This document shows positions 52,652 to 61,156 of a stretch of 64,000 nucleotides of DNA, piece after piece. The notes under the pieces were generated by a model that saw nothing but the letters and a program-made list of their open reading frames with translations, was not told the origin of the DNA and made no database searches. The stretch's first letter is position 1, and each line of letters opens with the position of its first letter. The translations under genes and the position numbers were made by a program. The stretch comes from Tumidithrix helvetica (GTDB lineage Bacteria > Cyanobacteriota > Cyanobacteriia > Pseudanabaenales > Pseudanabaenaceae). Where the stretch lies: the NCBI RefSeq assembly GCF_965232925.1, contig NZ_CBDDRA010000020.1, positions 49,374 through 113,373 of the forward strand. The letters are read 5' to 3'.

Positions 52652-53476
52652 ATGAATTCAACTTCTCAGCGTCTCATGTTTGTTGGTATATCGATCAGTA
52701 CGCTCTTTGCATCGATCGCTCTTTTTTATCCAGTTTTAGTGATGTGGGGCATGCTGGCAAATCCTAACGAATTTTTGAGCAACCCCATTCACGAAGCGCC
52801 TTCTCTAACACATTGGTTTGGTACAGATCAGCAGGGGCATGATGTCTTTACCCGCACGATCGCTGGCGCAGGCGTTGCATGGCAGGTTGTGTTGACGTCC
52901 ACGATTTTGAGTTTACTGGTGGGTGTACCTTTAGGCATGATCAGCGGCTATAAAGGTGGTTGGATAGACAAAGGCTTGGTGTTTGTTATGGATGCGATTT
53001 ATACCCTGCCGGGGCTGCTGCTATCGTTGACGATCGCCTTTGTCGTGGGGCCAGGTGTGTGGAATGCCGCGATCGCGCTCAGTGTTGCCTATATTCCACA
53101 GTACTTTCGCATTATTCGCAATCAAACGGTGAGCGTCAAAACCGAGCTATATATCGAAGCTGCCCAAGCGATCGGAGCAGACACTTGGACGGTTTTAACC
53201 CGCTATCTGGGACAAAATGTGATTCAAAGCTTGCCTGTGATCTTTACGCTCAATGCCGCAGATGCGATTCTCACCTTAGCGGGGCTAGGCTTTTTAGGGC
53301 TAGGCATTCCTGAAGATGTGCCGGAGTGGGGACACGATCTGAAACAAGCTTTAGATGCGCTTTCCACAGGTGAGAATATCTGGTGGACGACCTTGTTTCC
53401 CGGTTTGGCTATTACCATTATGGTGGTTGGGCTCTCTCTTGTAGGTGAAGGCTTAACCCAACGTCAGAAACGATAA
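52652..53476 (+). CDS. ABC transporter permease, OppC/DppC type
   Basis: 274 residues, ATG at 52652 (TTG at 52646 adds two residues). An N-terminal helix and five further helices. The soluble segment HWFGTDQQGHDVFTRTIAGA is the OppC signature, and the EAA-like loop YIEAAQAIGADTWTVLTRYLGQNVI contacts the ATPase. GLGFLGLGIPEDVPEWGHDL near the C-terminus is also typical. Imports peptides or nickel with partners that are not adjacent. It follows the kinase gene by 11 bases and could be co-transcribed with it. The orphan SBP at 8054 is a possible partner. Confidence 0.9.
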   Translation: MNSTSQRLMFVGISISTLFASIALFYPVLVMWGMLANPNEFLSNPIHEAPSLTHWFGTDQQGHDVFTRTIAGAGVAWQVVLTSTILSLLVGVPLGMISGYKGGWIDKGLVFVMDAIYTLPGLLLSLTIAFVVGPGVWNAAIALSVAYIPQYFRIIRNQTVSVKTELYIEAAQAIGADTWTVLTRYLGQNVIQSLPVIFTLNAADAILTLAGLGFLGLGIPEDVPEWGHDLKQALDALSTGENIWWTTLFPGLAITIMVVGLSLVGEGLTQRQKR

Positions 53477-53481
53477 AGCAA

Positions 53482-53679
53482 TCATTCGCTAACGGGGCGA
53501 TCGCCCTCAGTCTCGATCTCTTTGGGTAAAAATCGATTTGCTGCAATCTCAAGGATTTTGTCAATCGATGTATCTTGAAGAAATTTACGAGTCGCGGCAA
53601 GATGTTCTAGGTTTGGGCAGCGATCGCCAAGGATGCAACCATTGATGCAGGCTTCTTTACAGTTAATGGCTTCACTCAT
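53482..53679 (-). CDS. small Cys-rich protein conserved in cyanobacteria
   Basis: 65 residues: MSEAINCKEACINGCILGDR, CPNLEHLAATRKFLQDTSID, KILEIAANRFL. Four Cys in a C-x3-C-x3-C-x5-C pattern at the N-terminus suggest a metal or Fe-S site; the rest is helical. Similar short proteins occur in many cyanobacteria, so it is probably a real gene. Function unknown. Its upstream region has been invaded by the TnpB element. Confidence 0.7.
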   Translation of the reverse strand: MSEAINCKEACINGCILGDRCPNLEHLAATRKFLQDTSIDKILEIAANRFLPKEIETEGDRPVSE

Positions 53680-53699
53680 CGTAGATTTGGGTAGAAACC

Positions 53700-53725
53700 C
53701 CGTCCTTTAGCAACGCGAAGGACGG
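53700..53725. repeat. left-end hairpin of the TnpB element
   Basis: CCGTCCTT, a 10-base loop, AAGGACGG. Perfect 8-bp stem of the kind recognised by TnpA at the left end. Confidence 0.7.
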
Positions 53726-53775
53726 CTTTATATTTTAATTGAGTGCATCACAGAATGCGTACTATAATGTGAGGC

Positions 53776-54960
53776 ATGGAAAAAGCTTTCAAATACCGAT
53801 TCTATCCAACTCCTGAGCAGGAAACCTTGCTTAGGCGAACGATGGGATGCACTCGTTTGGTCTACAATCGGGCCCTCGCCGCAAGGACTGAGGCCTGGTA
53901 TGAGAGACAGGAACGAGTCGGATATATTGAAACTTCGGCAATGCTGACTGAATGGAAAAAACAAGAAGACTTGCAATTTCTCAATAAAGTTAGCTGTGTG
54001 CCATTGCAACAAGGATTGAGGCATCTCCAAGCAGCATTTAGTAATTTTTTCGCAGGTCGGGCGCAATACCCAAACTTTAAGAAAAAGCATCATGGCGGCA
54101 GTGCTGAATTTACAAAGTCTGCTTTCCGATGGAAAGAGGGCAAAGTATTTTTGGCTAAAAGCCCTGAACCATTGGCTATTCGATGGAGCCGTCAATTTCC
54201 TAAAGGTGCGGAACCTTCTAGCATTACGGTGAAGCTCTCGCCATCTGGACGGTGGACAGTATCTTTGTTGGTGGATGTCGAGATTGAACCATTGTCTGAG
54301 TCTCCTAATCAAGTTGGAATTGACCTGGGGATTACCAGTTTGATTGCTTTGAGTACAGGTGAGCATGTTGCTAATCCCAAAGGCTTTGCGGCTAAACGCA
54401 CTAAATTGCGTAAAGCTCAAAAGGCTTTGAGCCGTAAGCAAAAAGGATCGAGCAATCGTCAAAAAGCGAGACTCAAAGTCGCTAAAGTTCACGCCGAAAT
54501 AAGCGATGCTCGTAATGATTTTCTTCACAAGTTGACAACTCGATTGGTGCGTGAAAACCAAACCATCGCCGTTGAGGATTTGGCTGTGAAGAATATGGTC
54601 AAGAACCACAAACTTGCCCTTGCTATTAGTGATGCTAGTTGGGGTGAATTGGTGAGACAACTTGAATATAAGTGCGATTGGTATGGTCGTACTTTCGTCA
54701 AGATTGACCGTTGGTTTCCGAGTTCTAAGCGATGCAGCAATTGTGGCTACATCGTTGAAAAGTTGCCGTTGAATATTAGAGAGTGGGATTGCCCTAAATG
54801 TGGGATAAACCATGACCGAGATACCAACGCAAGTAAGAATATTTTGGCGGCAGGGCTTGCCGTGTCAGTCTGTGGAGCGAGCGTAAGACCCGATAGGCAT
54901 GAGTCTAAAGGGCAGTTGCGAAACCCCAGTAATGGGAAGAAACAGAAACCTAAGTCGTGA
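53776..54960 (+). CDS. tnpB: TnpB RNA-guided endonuclease-like transposon protein
   Basis: 394 residues. RuvC catalytic triad is intact: Asp in VGIDLGITSL (about 181), Glu in IAVEDLAVKNM (about 262), Asp in NHDRDTNASKNI (about 349). Zinc finger CSNCG and CPKCG lies between. The N-terminal KAFKYRFYPTPEQETLL and YPNFKKKHHG are typical of the OrfB/TnpB helical-plus-beta region. TnpB proteins of this family use a right-end-derived omega-RNA to cut DNA next to a TAM; the ancestral form of Cas12. Length and residues suggest an active protein. No tnpA nearby. Confidence 0.93.
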   Translation: MEKAFKYRFYPTPEQETLLRRTMGCTRLVYNRALAARTEAWYERQERVGYIETSAMLTEWKKQEDLQFLNKVSCVPLQQGLRHLQAAFSNFFAGRAQYPNFKKKHHGGSAEFTKSAFRWKEGKVFLAKSPEPLAIRWSRQFPKGAEPSSITVKLSPSGRWTVSLLVDVEIEPLSESPNQVGIDLGITSLIALSTGEHVANPKGFAAKRTKLRKAQKALSRKQKGSSNRQKARLKVAKVHAEISDARNDFLHKLTTRLVRENQTIAVEDLAVKNMVKNHKLALAISDASWGELVRQLEYKCDWYGRTFVKIDRWFPSSKRCSNCGYIVEKLPLNIREWDCPKCGINHDRDTNASKNILAAGLAVSVCGASVRPDRHESKGQLRNPSNGKKQKPKS

Positions 54961-55002
54961 GTCTTAGGAATCACCGTTGCTTTAGCTCGGTGAGGATGTC
55001 AA
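54850..55002 (+). ncRNA. predicted omega-RNA / right end of TnpB element
   Basis: By analogy with known TnpB systems, the guide RNA overlaps the 3' end of tnpB and runs to the right end. The two hairpins CCTAAG...CTTAGG and TCACCG...CGGTGA lie there. Exact ends unknown. Confidence 0.4.
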
Positions 55003-55114
55003 AAAGGGCTTAAGTATTTTTTTGATTAATGGTGTTTTGGGATAAGCAAAGTGCTAAGAAAAGAGCCATTGCAATCCTTAATTGTTTGCGAACAATTGCC
55101 CAGATTGGCTATTG

Positions 55115-55723
55115 CTACCATAGCCCTTGAACGGTGGTAGAACCGTAGAAATAATAATCAGCTTCGTATCCAACTCCAATCTCTTTACCTGCATTTGAGG
55201 CATTGCAAGTTGTGGTGGGAGCCAAACCGCCAGAAGTATTGAGCCTTTGAATACTGGTGACATTGGACATCATACCCCTGCCTTCATGGGAAGTAACTTC
55301 AAGTAGCAGCCAAGGAATCGCAGTAGGATCGGGAGCCCCAACTTTTGCTTTTACCTTTGCCTTGACCTTGCTTTTATCGAGATATTCCCAACTTGGTCCG
55401 CCATAGTGGTGAATAATTTTCATACCCCGATCGTCAAATAGATAGGCTTCAGGAGCTTTGAATGTCCACGCAAATTTATTCTTGTCATTGGCTTTACAAG
55501 TATAAATCTGCGCACCTTGTGCAGAAGCCTTAAATAAGAGTTCCTCTCCTGGGCTGACTTGCAGTTTTTCAGGGACAATAGGTTTTACCGTTGCGGCGAT
55601 CGCTGAACCAACGAAACCAAGCCCTAATAGCGCACCCAATAAGCATGGCGTCAAGCGAGCACTTCCTAATCCATTGCCCAGATTTCCCTGATATTTAGCT
55701 TGCTTAGACAAGAACGTTTTCAT
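55115..55723 (-). CDS. exported DUF3455-like protein
   Basis: 202 residues with an N-terminal signal (TPCLLGALLGLGFVGSAIAA, cleavage after AIA). The body reads EKLQVSPGEELLFKASAQGA, QIYTCKANDKNKFAWTFKAP, EAYLFDDRGMKIIHHYGGPS WEY-type and a Lys-rich stretch KVKAKVKAKVG. C-term: IQRLNTSGGLAPTTTCNASN AGKEIGVGYEADYYFYG. The pattern is the DUF3455 family of secreted beta-proteins. Two conserved Cys could form a disulphide in the periplasm. Function unknown. Confidence 0.8.
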   Translation of the reverse strand: MKTFLSKQAKYQGNLGNGLGSARLTPCLLGALLGLGFVGSAIAATVKPIVPEKLQVSPGEELLFKASAQGAQIYTCKANDKNKFAWTFKAPEAYLFDDRGMKIIHHYGGPSWEYLDKSKVKAKVKAKVGAPDPTAIPWLLLEVTSHEGRGMMSNVTSIQRLNTSGGLAPTTTCNASNAGKEIGVGYEADYYFYGSTTVQGLW

Positions 55724-55765
55724 GAAATTTTTCCTCTATTCCACAATCGTTATTTTAAAAGTGTA

Positions 55766-56158
55766 TTACTTTGTCGAGAAAATAAAATGTTGCTTCACCA
55801 CATCCCAGCGATCGCAGTCCCAATAATCGACATGAGAACTAATTAGCCCTGCCTCATTCACTTGGAGTTCGCTCCAACCTGTTACTGAAATACGAGGCTT
55901 CCAAGGTAAAGGGGCATTCCAACTCATCGTCCAGCGAGTTTCGATCGTATTCTCGACGCGATCGATTTCATGGAGGTCTAATTTGAGCGCTTTAAACCAA
56001 GTGGTTATAAAGCCAATCATTTTTTTGTACTGCGCCAAACCCCGAAAGTTATAAACAGGATCTTTAAAATAAACATCCTCAGCATAGATGCTATAAGTTT
56101 GTGCCTCTGGAAATTTTTGATAATCGGCTTTGACAATCTCAATCAGGTTCGGATCCAT
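55766..56158 (-). CDS. DUF2358 (SnoaL-like) protein
   Basis: 130 residues, ATG at 56158 (MDPNLIEIVKADYQKFPEAQ). The pattern TYSIYAEDVYFKDPVYNFRG, RWTMSWNAPLPWKPRISVTG, WSELQVNEAGLISSHVDYWD is the DUF2358 family, shared by cyanobacteria and plant plastids and related in fold to NTF2/SnoaL. The longer open frame to 56197 (starting GTG) reads through the degenerate MITE copy (MANSLEIGITKKE), so 13 extra residues would be repeat-derived and are discounted. Function unknown. Confidence 0.85.
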   Translation of the reverse strand: MDPNLIEIVKADYQKFPEAQTYSIYAEDVYFKDPVYNFRGLAQYKKMIGFITTWFKALKLDLHEIDRVENTIETRWTMSWNAPLPWKPRISVTGWSELQVNEAGLISSHVDYWDCDRWDVVKQHFIFSTK

Positions 56159-56171
56159 CTCTTTTTTCGTT

Positions 56172-56271
56172 ATACCAATTTCAAGTGAATTTGCCACAGA
56201 TTTGGATTTGAGTTTCGCGCTACGCGCGGGGTTTCAAAAAAACTGCGTCGTAGTTCTTTTGAAACTGTTAT
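56172..56271 (+). repeat. MITE-like repeat, copy 3 (degenerate)
   Basis: ATACCAATTTC at the left and GAAACTGTTAT at the right, with CGCG/CGCG and CAAAA..TTTTG inner hairpins in place of the 5476 copy's. About 100 bases, more diverged. The reading frame of the DUF2358 gene runs into it. Confidence 0.65.
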
Positions 56272-56393
56272 TCGTGACTTTAAACAGATCGGGGATTTTA
56301 TCTGCAACAGTTCGATTTAATCTGTCGCACGGCTAAGCCTATCTACCAAATTCTGGGGACACCCTAATAAAATGATAGATTGATGTAGTGCGA

Positions 56394-56627
56394 TTATCCC
56401 ACGCGAAAGGACTTGCTTAGAACGATACTGAGCGTTATTAGAGAAGCTGTCAAAACAATGGTTGTAATAAAAATAGGCATCTTTAGACTTTGCGCTTCAA
56501 TGACCCGATGTTGAAAGGGTCTCTCAGTATCATTGGTTGGAACGATCGAACTTTGCCCAAAAGCAGCACTGGGCAATATCAATGCAGAGATCAGAATGAT
56601 AGAAATCGTAATCAATGAGAGTTTCAT
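56394..56627 (-). CDS. small membrane/exported protein, unknown
   Basis: 77 residues, ATG at 56627, preceded by GGAGGATAAA, a strong ribosome-binding site that settles the start against the upstream MMEDKI. N-terminal signal or anchor: LITISIILISALILPSAAFG. Middle SSIVPTNDTERPFQHRVIEA, then a second helix FITTIVLTASLITLSIVLSK. Probably an inner-membrane protein with two helices, or an exported one with a C-terminal helix. No family recognised. Confidence 0.6.
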   Translation of the reverse strand: MKLSLITISIILISALILPSAAFGQSSIVPTNDTERPFQHRVIEAQSLKMPIFITTIVLTASLITLSIVLSKSFRVG

Positions 56628-56645
56628 GATTTTATCCTCCATCAA

Positions 56646-57040
56646 ATCTCTAAGTTTTCTTAAAGAGATTCTCTACTTAAGAATACTAAGATCGATCGGG
56701 TAGAGTCCCTAAATATCATGAATCTAAACAATCTTAGTTAAGATTTATGCATAGATAATTTTGGGGGTTACGTTAAGAACCAATACATTTATTCCTAAGG
56801 GATACCTAATTTCAATACGCTCACGTTCCTTTTTCCATCAAAATCTTAGCTGCCTGCTTGGTTCGTTTAATTAAGGTTAGTGAAAAGATTGAAGTAATGC
56901 CAGAAAATTCAACTAAGCTTAGTCGCCTAAAGACAAATGATAGCAAGGTAAACAATCCGAAGACATTGTTAAATTGTTCACAATGCTAATCTCTAACCGC
57001 CATAACCCGTAAACTGTAATGATGGTACGGTGAAACTCTT
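56646..57040. other. intergenic region
   Basis: About 395 AT-rich bases between the divergent small membrane gene and the DnaJ-pentapeptide gene. No gene, repeat or terminator recognised. Confidence 0.4.
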
Positions 57041-57943
57041 ATGATTGATTTAGACCGATGCTATCGATTACTTGGACTAGAGCCAAGTGCTTCTCTTGAA
57101 GAAGTGAATCAAGCCTATAGAGACTTGGCATTTATTTGGCATCCCGATCGCATTCCCAAGGATGACCTAAGGTTGCAGGCAAAAGCCCAAGAAAAATTAA
57201 AAGAGATCAATCATGCGCGCGATCAGGTGCGATCGCATCGCTCTTCCGCACAGGCTCACACGACACAATCTCACACTACACAAGCCCACTCTGCCCAAGG
57301 GCACTCCACACAAACCAATCAATATTCACACCAAGCTAAAAGCCAGTCCACACAATCAACCCAGTCAAACTATCAGGCACATCACCAACCCAATCCTCAG
57401 ACCAACCACCAACAATATAGTTACCAAACAAATCATCAGGCTAGCCATCAATATGGCGCTAAAACCAAAACCCAATCGACCCAATACACTGCTCCACGCC
57501 AACCGCAGCAAACTTATCAACCGCGCTATCAGCCGACCCCCAAGCCCACACCTCAACCAAACCCTCAGCCAAAACGACCAGATCACTTGAGTGGAGCCGA
57601 TCTCAGTGGGGCAGACCTGCGCGAAAAATATCTTGAAGGTCGCAATCTTAGCAACGCCAACCTTAGCAATGCCAATCTGACGGATGCCTTTTTGCATCAA
57701 GTCAATTTTGAAAATGCCAACCTGTACAGAGCTAATTTATTTAGAGCCAACCTCTTACAAGCAAATTTAGCCAAAGCGAATCTCAGGGAAGCAAACTTAA
57801 TTGGTGCCGATCTGAGTGGCGCCGATCTGAGTGGTGCTGACTTGACGGGCGCTCGTATCGGTTACAACAATCGCATTATGGTAAAGCTAACGGGGGCAAA
57901 CCTCAAAGGGGCAATTATGCCCGATGGCTCAGTTCATGCCTAA
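57041..57943 (+). CDS. DnaJ-domain / pentapeptide-repeat fusion
   Basis: 300 residues. J domain at 5-65 (DRCYRLLGLEPSASLEEVNQ, HPD intact in IWHPDRIPKDDL, EINHARDQV) that would activate a DnaK ATPase. Residues about 70-185 are a His/Gln/Ser/Thr low-complexity linker (AHTTQSHTTQAHSAQ, PTPKPTPQPNPQP). The C-terminus is a pentapeptide-repeat beta-helix, LSGADLSGADLREKYLEGRN, NANLSNANLTDAFLHQVNFE, ending GAIMPDGSVHA. A terminator follows at 58028-58070. Role unknown, perhaps delivering a client to DnaK. Confidence 0.9.
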   Translation: MIDLDRCYRLLGLEPSASLEEVNQAYRDLAFIWHPDRIPKDDLRLQAKAQEKLKEINHARDQVRSHRSSAQAHTTQSHTTQAHSAQGHSTQTNQYSHQAKSQSTQSTQSNYQAHHQPNPQTNHQQYSYQTNHQASHQYGAKTKTQSTQYTAPRQPQQTYQPRYQPTPKPTPQPNPQPKRPDHLSGADLSGADLREKYLEGRNLSNANLSNANLTDAFLHQVNFENANLYRANLFRANLLQANLAKANLREANLIGADLSGADLSGADLTGARIGYNNRIMVKLTGANLKGAIMPDGSVHA

Positions 57944-58027
57944 TTCGTTGATGTGGATCAAGCCATTTTGCGGATGCGATCGCTACTTGAGCAAGTTAGG
58001 TTAAAACTATGTCTCGGATAATTCCTC

Positions 58028-58070
58028 AATAGCGCGGTTTGCTAAGTTAAATTAGCCTTACCCCGCTATT
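58028..58070. terminator. bidirectional terminator after the DnaJ-pentapeptide gene
   Basis: AATAGCG(c)GG with CC(c)CGCTATT as outer stem and GCTAA/TTAGC as inner stem, followed by TTCGTTTT. Between convergent genes. Confidence 0.75.
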
Positions 58071-58087
58071 TTCGTTTTATAAGGGAA

Positions 58088-59737
58088 CTATTCAATGTTT
58101 TCAGCAATCTTTTCAAAAGCTAAACAATAGCCATCACGACTAACTTTTAGACCTGACAAAGGTGACTCAAGGTTTAGGCAGCGTTGTCCTCGATAAAACT
58201 GGCAGTTGCCACAGACGCGCAAATTGTCATTGTCAGCATCAGCCAACTCATCCGAGAGTAATTCTCTTTGGGTGAGCCCCCGAATGATTAACTCTTCACC
58301 TTGCCACCTCGCTTCAACGATACCTGTATCGGCAAAGTTTAGCCAACGTGAATCGGCAGTGATTTCTGCAGGTAATGTCAGCACCACAGCCGAATCTAGC
58401 TCTGCTAACTCCCCTTCATAGGGATGTGGTGTAGCGCGATCGGATCTAGGTGGAATTGCGGTGTGAAAAGACTCACCCACTGCTAGCTCTAAACGTTTGC
58501 CAGAAGGGGGGCAATGAACGTGATAGCGATTGCTCAATTCGTCTAAATTTGCCAGATCTGCCAAATAGTCAGCACTGCCATGCATAAATACAATGTGCTG
58601 AGGCTTTAAATTGTGGATCAGCTGCGTTGTACCCGCAATATCACTGTGATCGGCTAAAAGATAGGTGTCAATCTTGGCAGAAATATTAGGAAAGTCATTA
58701 TTTGAGAGATTTGCCCCACGACTTTGAAATTCGGGTAGAAGTATGAGCCAAGGTCTTGTCCCTTTACTGAGCCATTCTGTCCAGCCAGAATGCTTGTCAA
58801 CCAATAAAATACAAGGCTCGGCATTAAGCTGCTGACCTGATTCAATGCGTCCGACATGCGGTCTTACTTTTTTGTCCCAAAATAGCGGTTGATGTTGCGC
58901 AAAATTTCGCACAGAGTTGGGTAAGTAAGGCATCAAATCTAAATAGGCATCGCACCCAAGCGCGATCGCGGCATCTACCCAAATATCAATATCTTTACCT
59001 GTAAATTGATGATGGCTGCGCAGTAACATTAAAATTTCTTGCCCAATCCCAATTCTCGATACGGGCAAGATCGCTGAATAACCGAGCGCGATCGCCTCGA
59101 TAATTTTGGCAGCTAAATCGTTTTCTTGGCTGCGGCGGTGAGGATGCTTGGCTGTGCCATAGCTGCCTTCAATAATCAGAACATCGGGCGACAAACCCCG
59201 AAAGTCTTCTAATCGCAGGGACTCAACTAGGCGAGAGTTAGAGAGAAAAAAGTCACCCGTATAGAGAATTGAGTATTCTCGATCTTTGGCAGTGTAAGTC
59301 AAGCTCAAGCTTGCCGCTCCGGGTAAATGCCCAGAGGGCAGCAACTTTGCCGATAAGTTGGGTTGAATTTGATATTCTGTCCGCCAAGCCAAGGGAATGC
59401 AAAATTCGGGCGGGGCAAGGGCGGGATCTGCCCAAGCTAAAGGCAGCAAGCGAGTGGTTACTTCACTTGCGTAAATCGGCAAGTTAGGGGCAATCGCGTG
59501 CAGTTCTTTTAAACCGCGCCCATGATCGGAATGGGCATGACTGCAAAAAACCCCTGCCCAAGGCACGATAACTTCAGATGAAACCGCAGAATCGAGTCCT
59601 GACTGAAACAAGGCTGATAAATCGGTCAAGCCGCAATCAAGCAGAAACCAGTAGGGACCCAAGCGCACTTGGAAACATACACCCTCACCATGTTGACCCG
59701 ACGCTAGCGGTAGGCATTCCAGTTCAGCCACAGGCAA
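58088..59737 (-). CDS. metallo-beta-lactamase/beta-CASP-type hydrolase
   Basis: 549 residues. The metal motif is CSHAHSDHGRGLKELHA (HxHxDH), with GHLPGAASLSL, the Asp in LYTGDFF, and later beta-CASP-like motifs (EGSYG, VFMHGSADYLADL). Similar proteins are annotated as RNA-processing exonucleases of the CPSF/RNase J superfamily, though the activity is not certain. The C-terminal about 100 residues end in a Cys cluster, RVCGNCQFYRGQRCL and DGYCLAFEKI (four Cys), a probable metal site not common in RNase J. Likely cytoplasmic. Single gene. Confidence 0.8.
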   Translation of the reverse strand: MPVAELECLPLASGQHGEGVCFQVRLGPYWFLLDCGLTDLSALFQSGLDSAVSSEVIVPWAGVFCSHAHSDHGRGLKELHAIAPNLPIYASEVTTRLLPLAWADPALAPPEFCIPLAWRTEYQIQPNLSAKLLPSGHLPGAASLSLTYTAKDREYSILYTGDFFLSNSRLVESLRLEDFRGLSPDVLIIEGSYGTAKHPHRRSQENDLAAKIIEAIALGYSAILPVSRIGIGQEILMLLRSHHQFTGKDIDIWVDAAIALGCDAYLDLMPYLPNSVRNFAQHQPLFWDKKVRPHVGRIESGQQLNAEPCILLVDKHSGWTEWLSKGTRPWLILLPEFQSRGANLSNNDFPNISAKIDTYLLADHSDIAGTTQLIHNLKPQHIVFMHGSADYLADLANLDELSNRYHVHCPPSGKRLELAVGESFHTAIPPRSDRATPHPYEGELAELDSAVVLTLPAEITADSRWLNFADTGIVEARWQGEELIIRGLTQRELLSDELADADNDNLRVCGNCQFYRGQRCLNLESPLSGLKVSRDGYCLAFEKIAENIE

Positions 59738-60313
59738 TTCCCTGTTCCCTCAGGAAACGCTTCGCGATCGGACGGCGGGACGCTGCCCCTCGATGATTGA
59801 TTGTGGCAAAGTTTTGAGATTTAGGGTTTTGCCTAATAAGTAGCTCTCGTCGAATTGGTTGGGCGTTCGCTATTTTAATTTTGGCTAGTTTTATTATTTC
59901 CTTACTCAAAAAATTCCCATCTATTAAGGGGAAAAACAAATGAAATAAAGAATTTAAATGTGTTTTTAAATACATCGTTGAAACGCTTGACTGGGGCGTA
60001 TTTGCATAAAAAATTAATGAAGAATTTCTTGGTGAAATAGACCTAAGTAATTTTATCTCTTCCAAAGGGGTGATTTTTGATCCCCATCGATCCTCTATTT
60101 TGTATTGAGGCATACAGAAACCTTACAAAAGTATTCCACTTTTGTGAAATGGTTACAGGGAAACCGATCAACCAGTTTTTAATGCTTCTCTAAGAAAAAT
60201 ATAAAACGAGAAATCTAAAACCTACTCTTTACAACAGTCTATTTACAAATCTTCTTTATATTCCAACCATCTAGAGATTCCGGCTTAACGAAATCTAGTT
60301 TGCAGTCTTTACT
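59738..60313. other. intergenic region upstream of rlpA
   Basis: About 575 bases. A minus-strand frame at 59724-60113 is open but overlaps the neighbour's start and shows no recognisable family; it is left out as a likely shadow. Rest is AT-rich. No repeat recognised. Confidence 0.4.
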
Positions 60314-61153
60314 ATGAATACCTTTGCAGCAATGTGGGTCGTATCAATCGGCTCCACTTTCTTTAGCGCGCTCTTTTTTAATCTCAACAAAACAATTCTT
60401 GGCTCGCCTTCCGATCAGAGCGTCAAGTATATTGACCAATCTGCTGTTAACAATTCTGTGCAATCTAAAGGTTTAACTTTTATCCCCAAGCGATCGCAGT
60501 TCCATACCATTTCTCTACAGGCTACTGCTGCGAACCATTGGATGATTTTTGTCAACCAGAAACCAATCTTAACGCTGAGCCACATTGCAGATGCAGCGAC
60601 GGTAGCCGCGAGGCTAGAATTTTTGCTAAATTCCTCTAGCTTCGATCCGAACAAAATTCTGCCAGTGATTAGCAATGGTAATTACATTGGGCAATACGAG
60701 TCGGCAATGCTATTTACAGTCCCAATTCTTGGAATTGCTAACCCAGAATTAAATCTAACTCAATGGGTTAACAACTTACGTCAAGCTACAGGTGCAAAGC
60801 CCTTGACTTTAGTTGAGTCACAACAACAGATGTTTCAGCTTACGGCTACAGACCACAGCGTGCAGGGCGAGGCATCTTGGTATGGGTGGGATTTTCATGG
60901 CTTGCCAACTGCTTCAGGAGAAACCTTTGAGCAAAAAGGGTTTACGGCTGCTCATCCTTCTTTGCCCCTCGATACCTATCTAAAAGTTACGAATCTCCGC
61001 AATGGGAAATCGGTGATTGTACGGGTAAACGATCGCGGGCCCTATGTGGGCGATCGCATTCTCGATCTTTCCCATGCCGCCGCCATAGAAATTGATAGCG
61101 AACATGTAGGTGTTGTCGAAATTAGCGCGACGGTGATGCAAGTGCGATCGTAA
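60314..61153 (+). CDS. rlpA: RlpA-like septal/cell wall lytic protein
   Basis: 279 residues. N-terminal hydrophobic segment (TFAAMWVVSIGSTFFSALFF) as export signal, a middle region without known motif, and a C-terminal double-psi beta-barrel: GEASWYGWDFHGLPTASGET and TNLRNGKSVIVRVNDRGPYV. The catalytic Asp of the VNDRGPY motif is present. RlpA-type proteins cut peptidoglycan (denuded glycan lytic transglycosylase). Its 3' end runs straight into the first of three sRNA-like repeats (4 bases after the stop). Confidence 0.9.
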   Translation: MNTFAAMWVVSIGSTFFSALFFNLNKTILGSPSDQSVKYIDQSAVNNSVQSKGLTFIPKRSQFHTISLQATAANHWMIFVNQKPILTLSHIADAATVAARLEFLLNSSSFDPNKILPVISNGNYIGQYESAMLFTVPILGIANPELNLTQWVNNLRQATGAKPLTLVESQQQMFQLTATDHSVQGEASWYGWDFHGLPTASGETFEQKGFTAAHPSLPLDTYLKVTNLRNGKSVIVRVNDRGPYVGDRILDLSHAAAIEIDSEHVGVVEISATVMQVRS

Positions 61154-61156
61154 GAA

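Larger units (their letters stand above)
53693..55002 (+). mobile_element. TnpB-only IS200/IS605-type (IS1341-like) element
   Basis: Left-end hairpin CCGTCCTT/AAGGACGG at 53700-53725, preceded by AAACC, and right-end hairpins CCTAAG/CTTAGG (about 54951-54970) and TCACCG/CGGTGA (about 54970-54993), ending near GAGGATGTC. One tnpB gene is inside and no tnpA is present. Ends are predicted from the hairpins and homologous pattern; exact cleavage positions are not certain. Confidence 0.8.

Noticed and set aside
53728..54813. 361-residue minus-strand open frame opposite tnpB
   Set aside because: It is antisense to the tnpB gene, has no domain and no ribosome-binding site; TnpB motifs are on the plus strand.
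59724..60113. 129-residue minus-strand frame upstream of rlpA
   Set aside because: Overlaps the start of the metallo-beta-lactamase gene, no family; likely non-coding.
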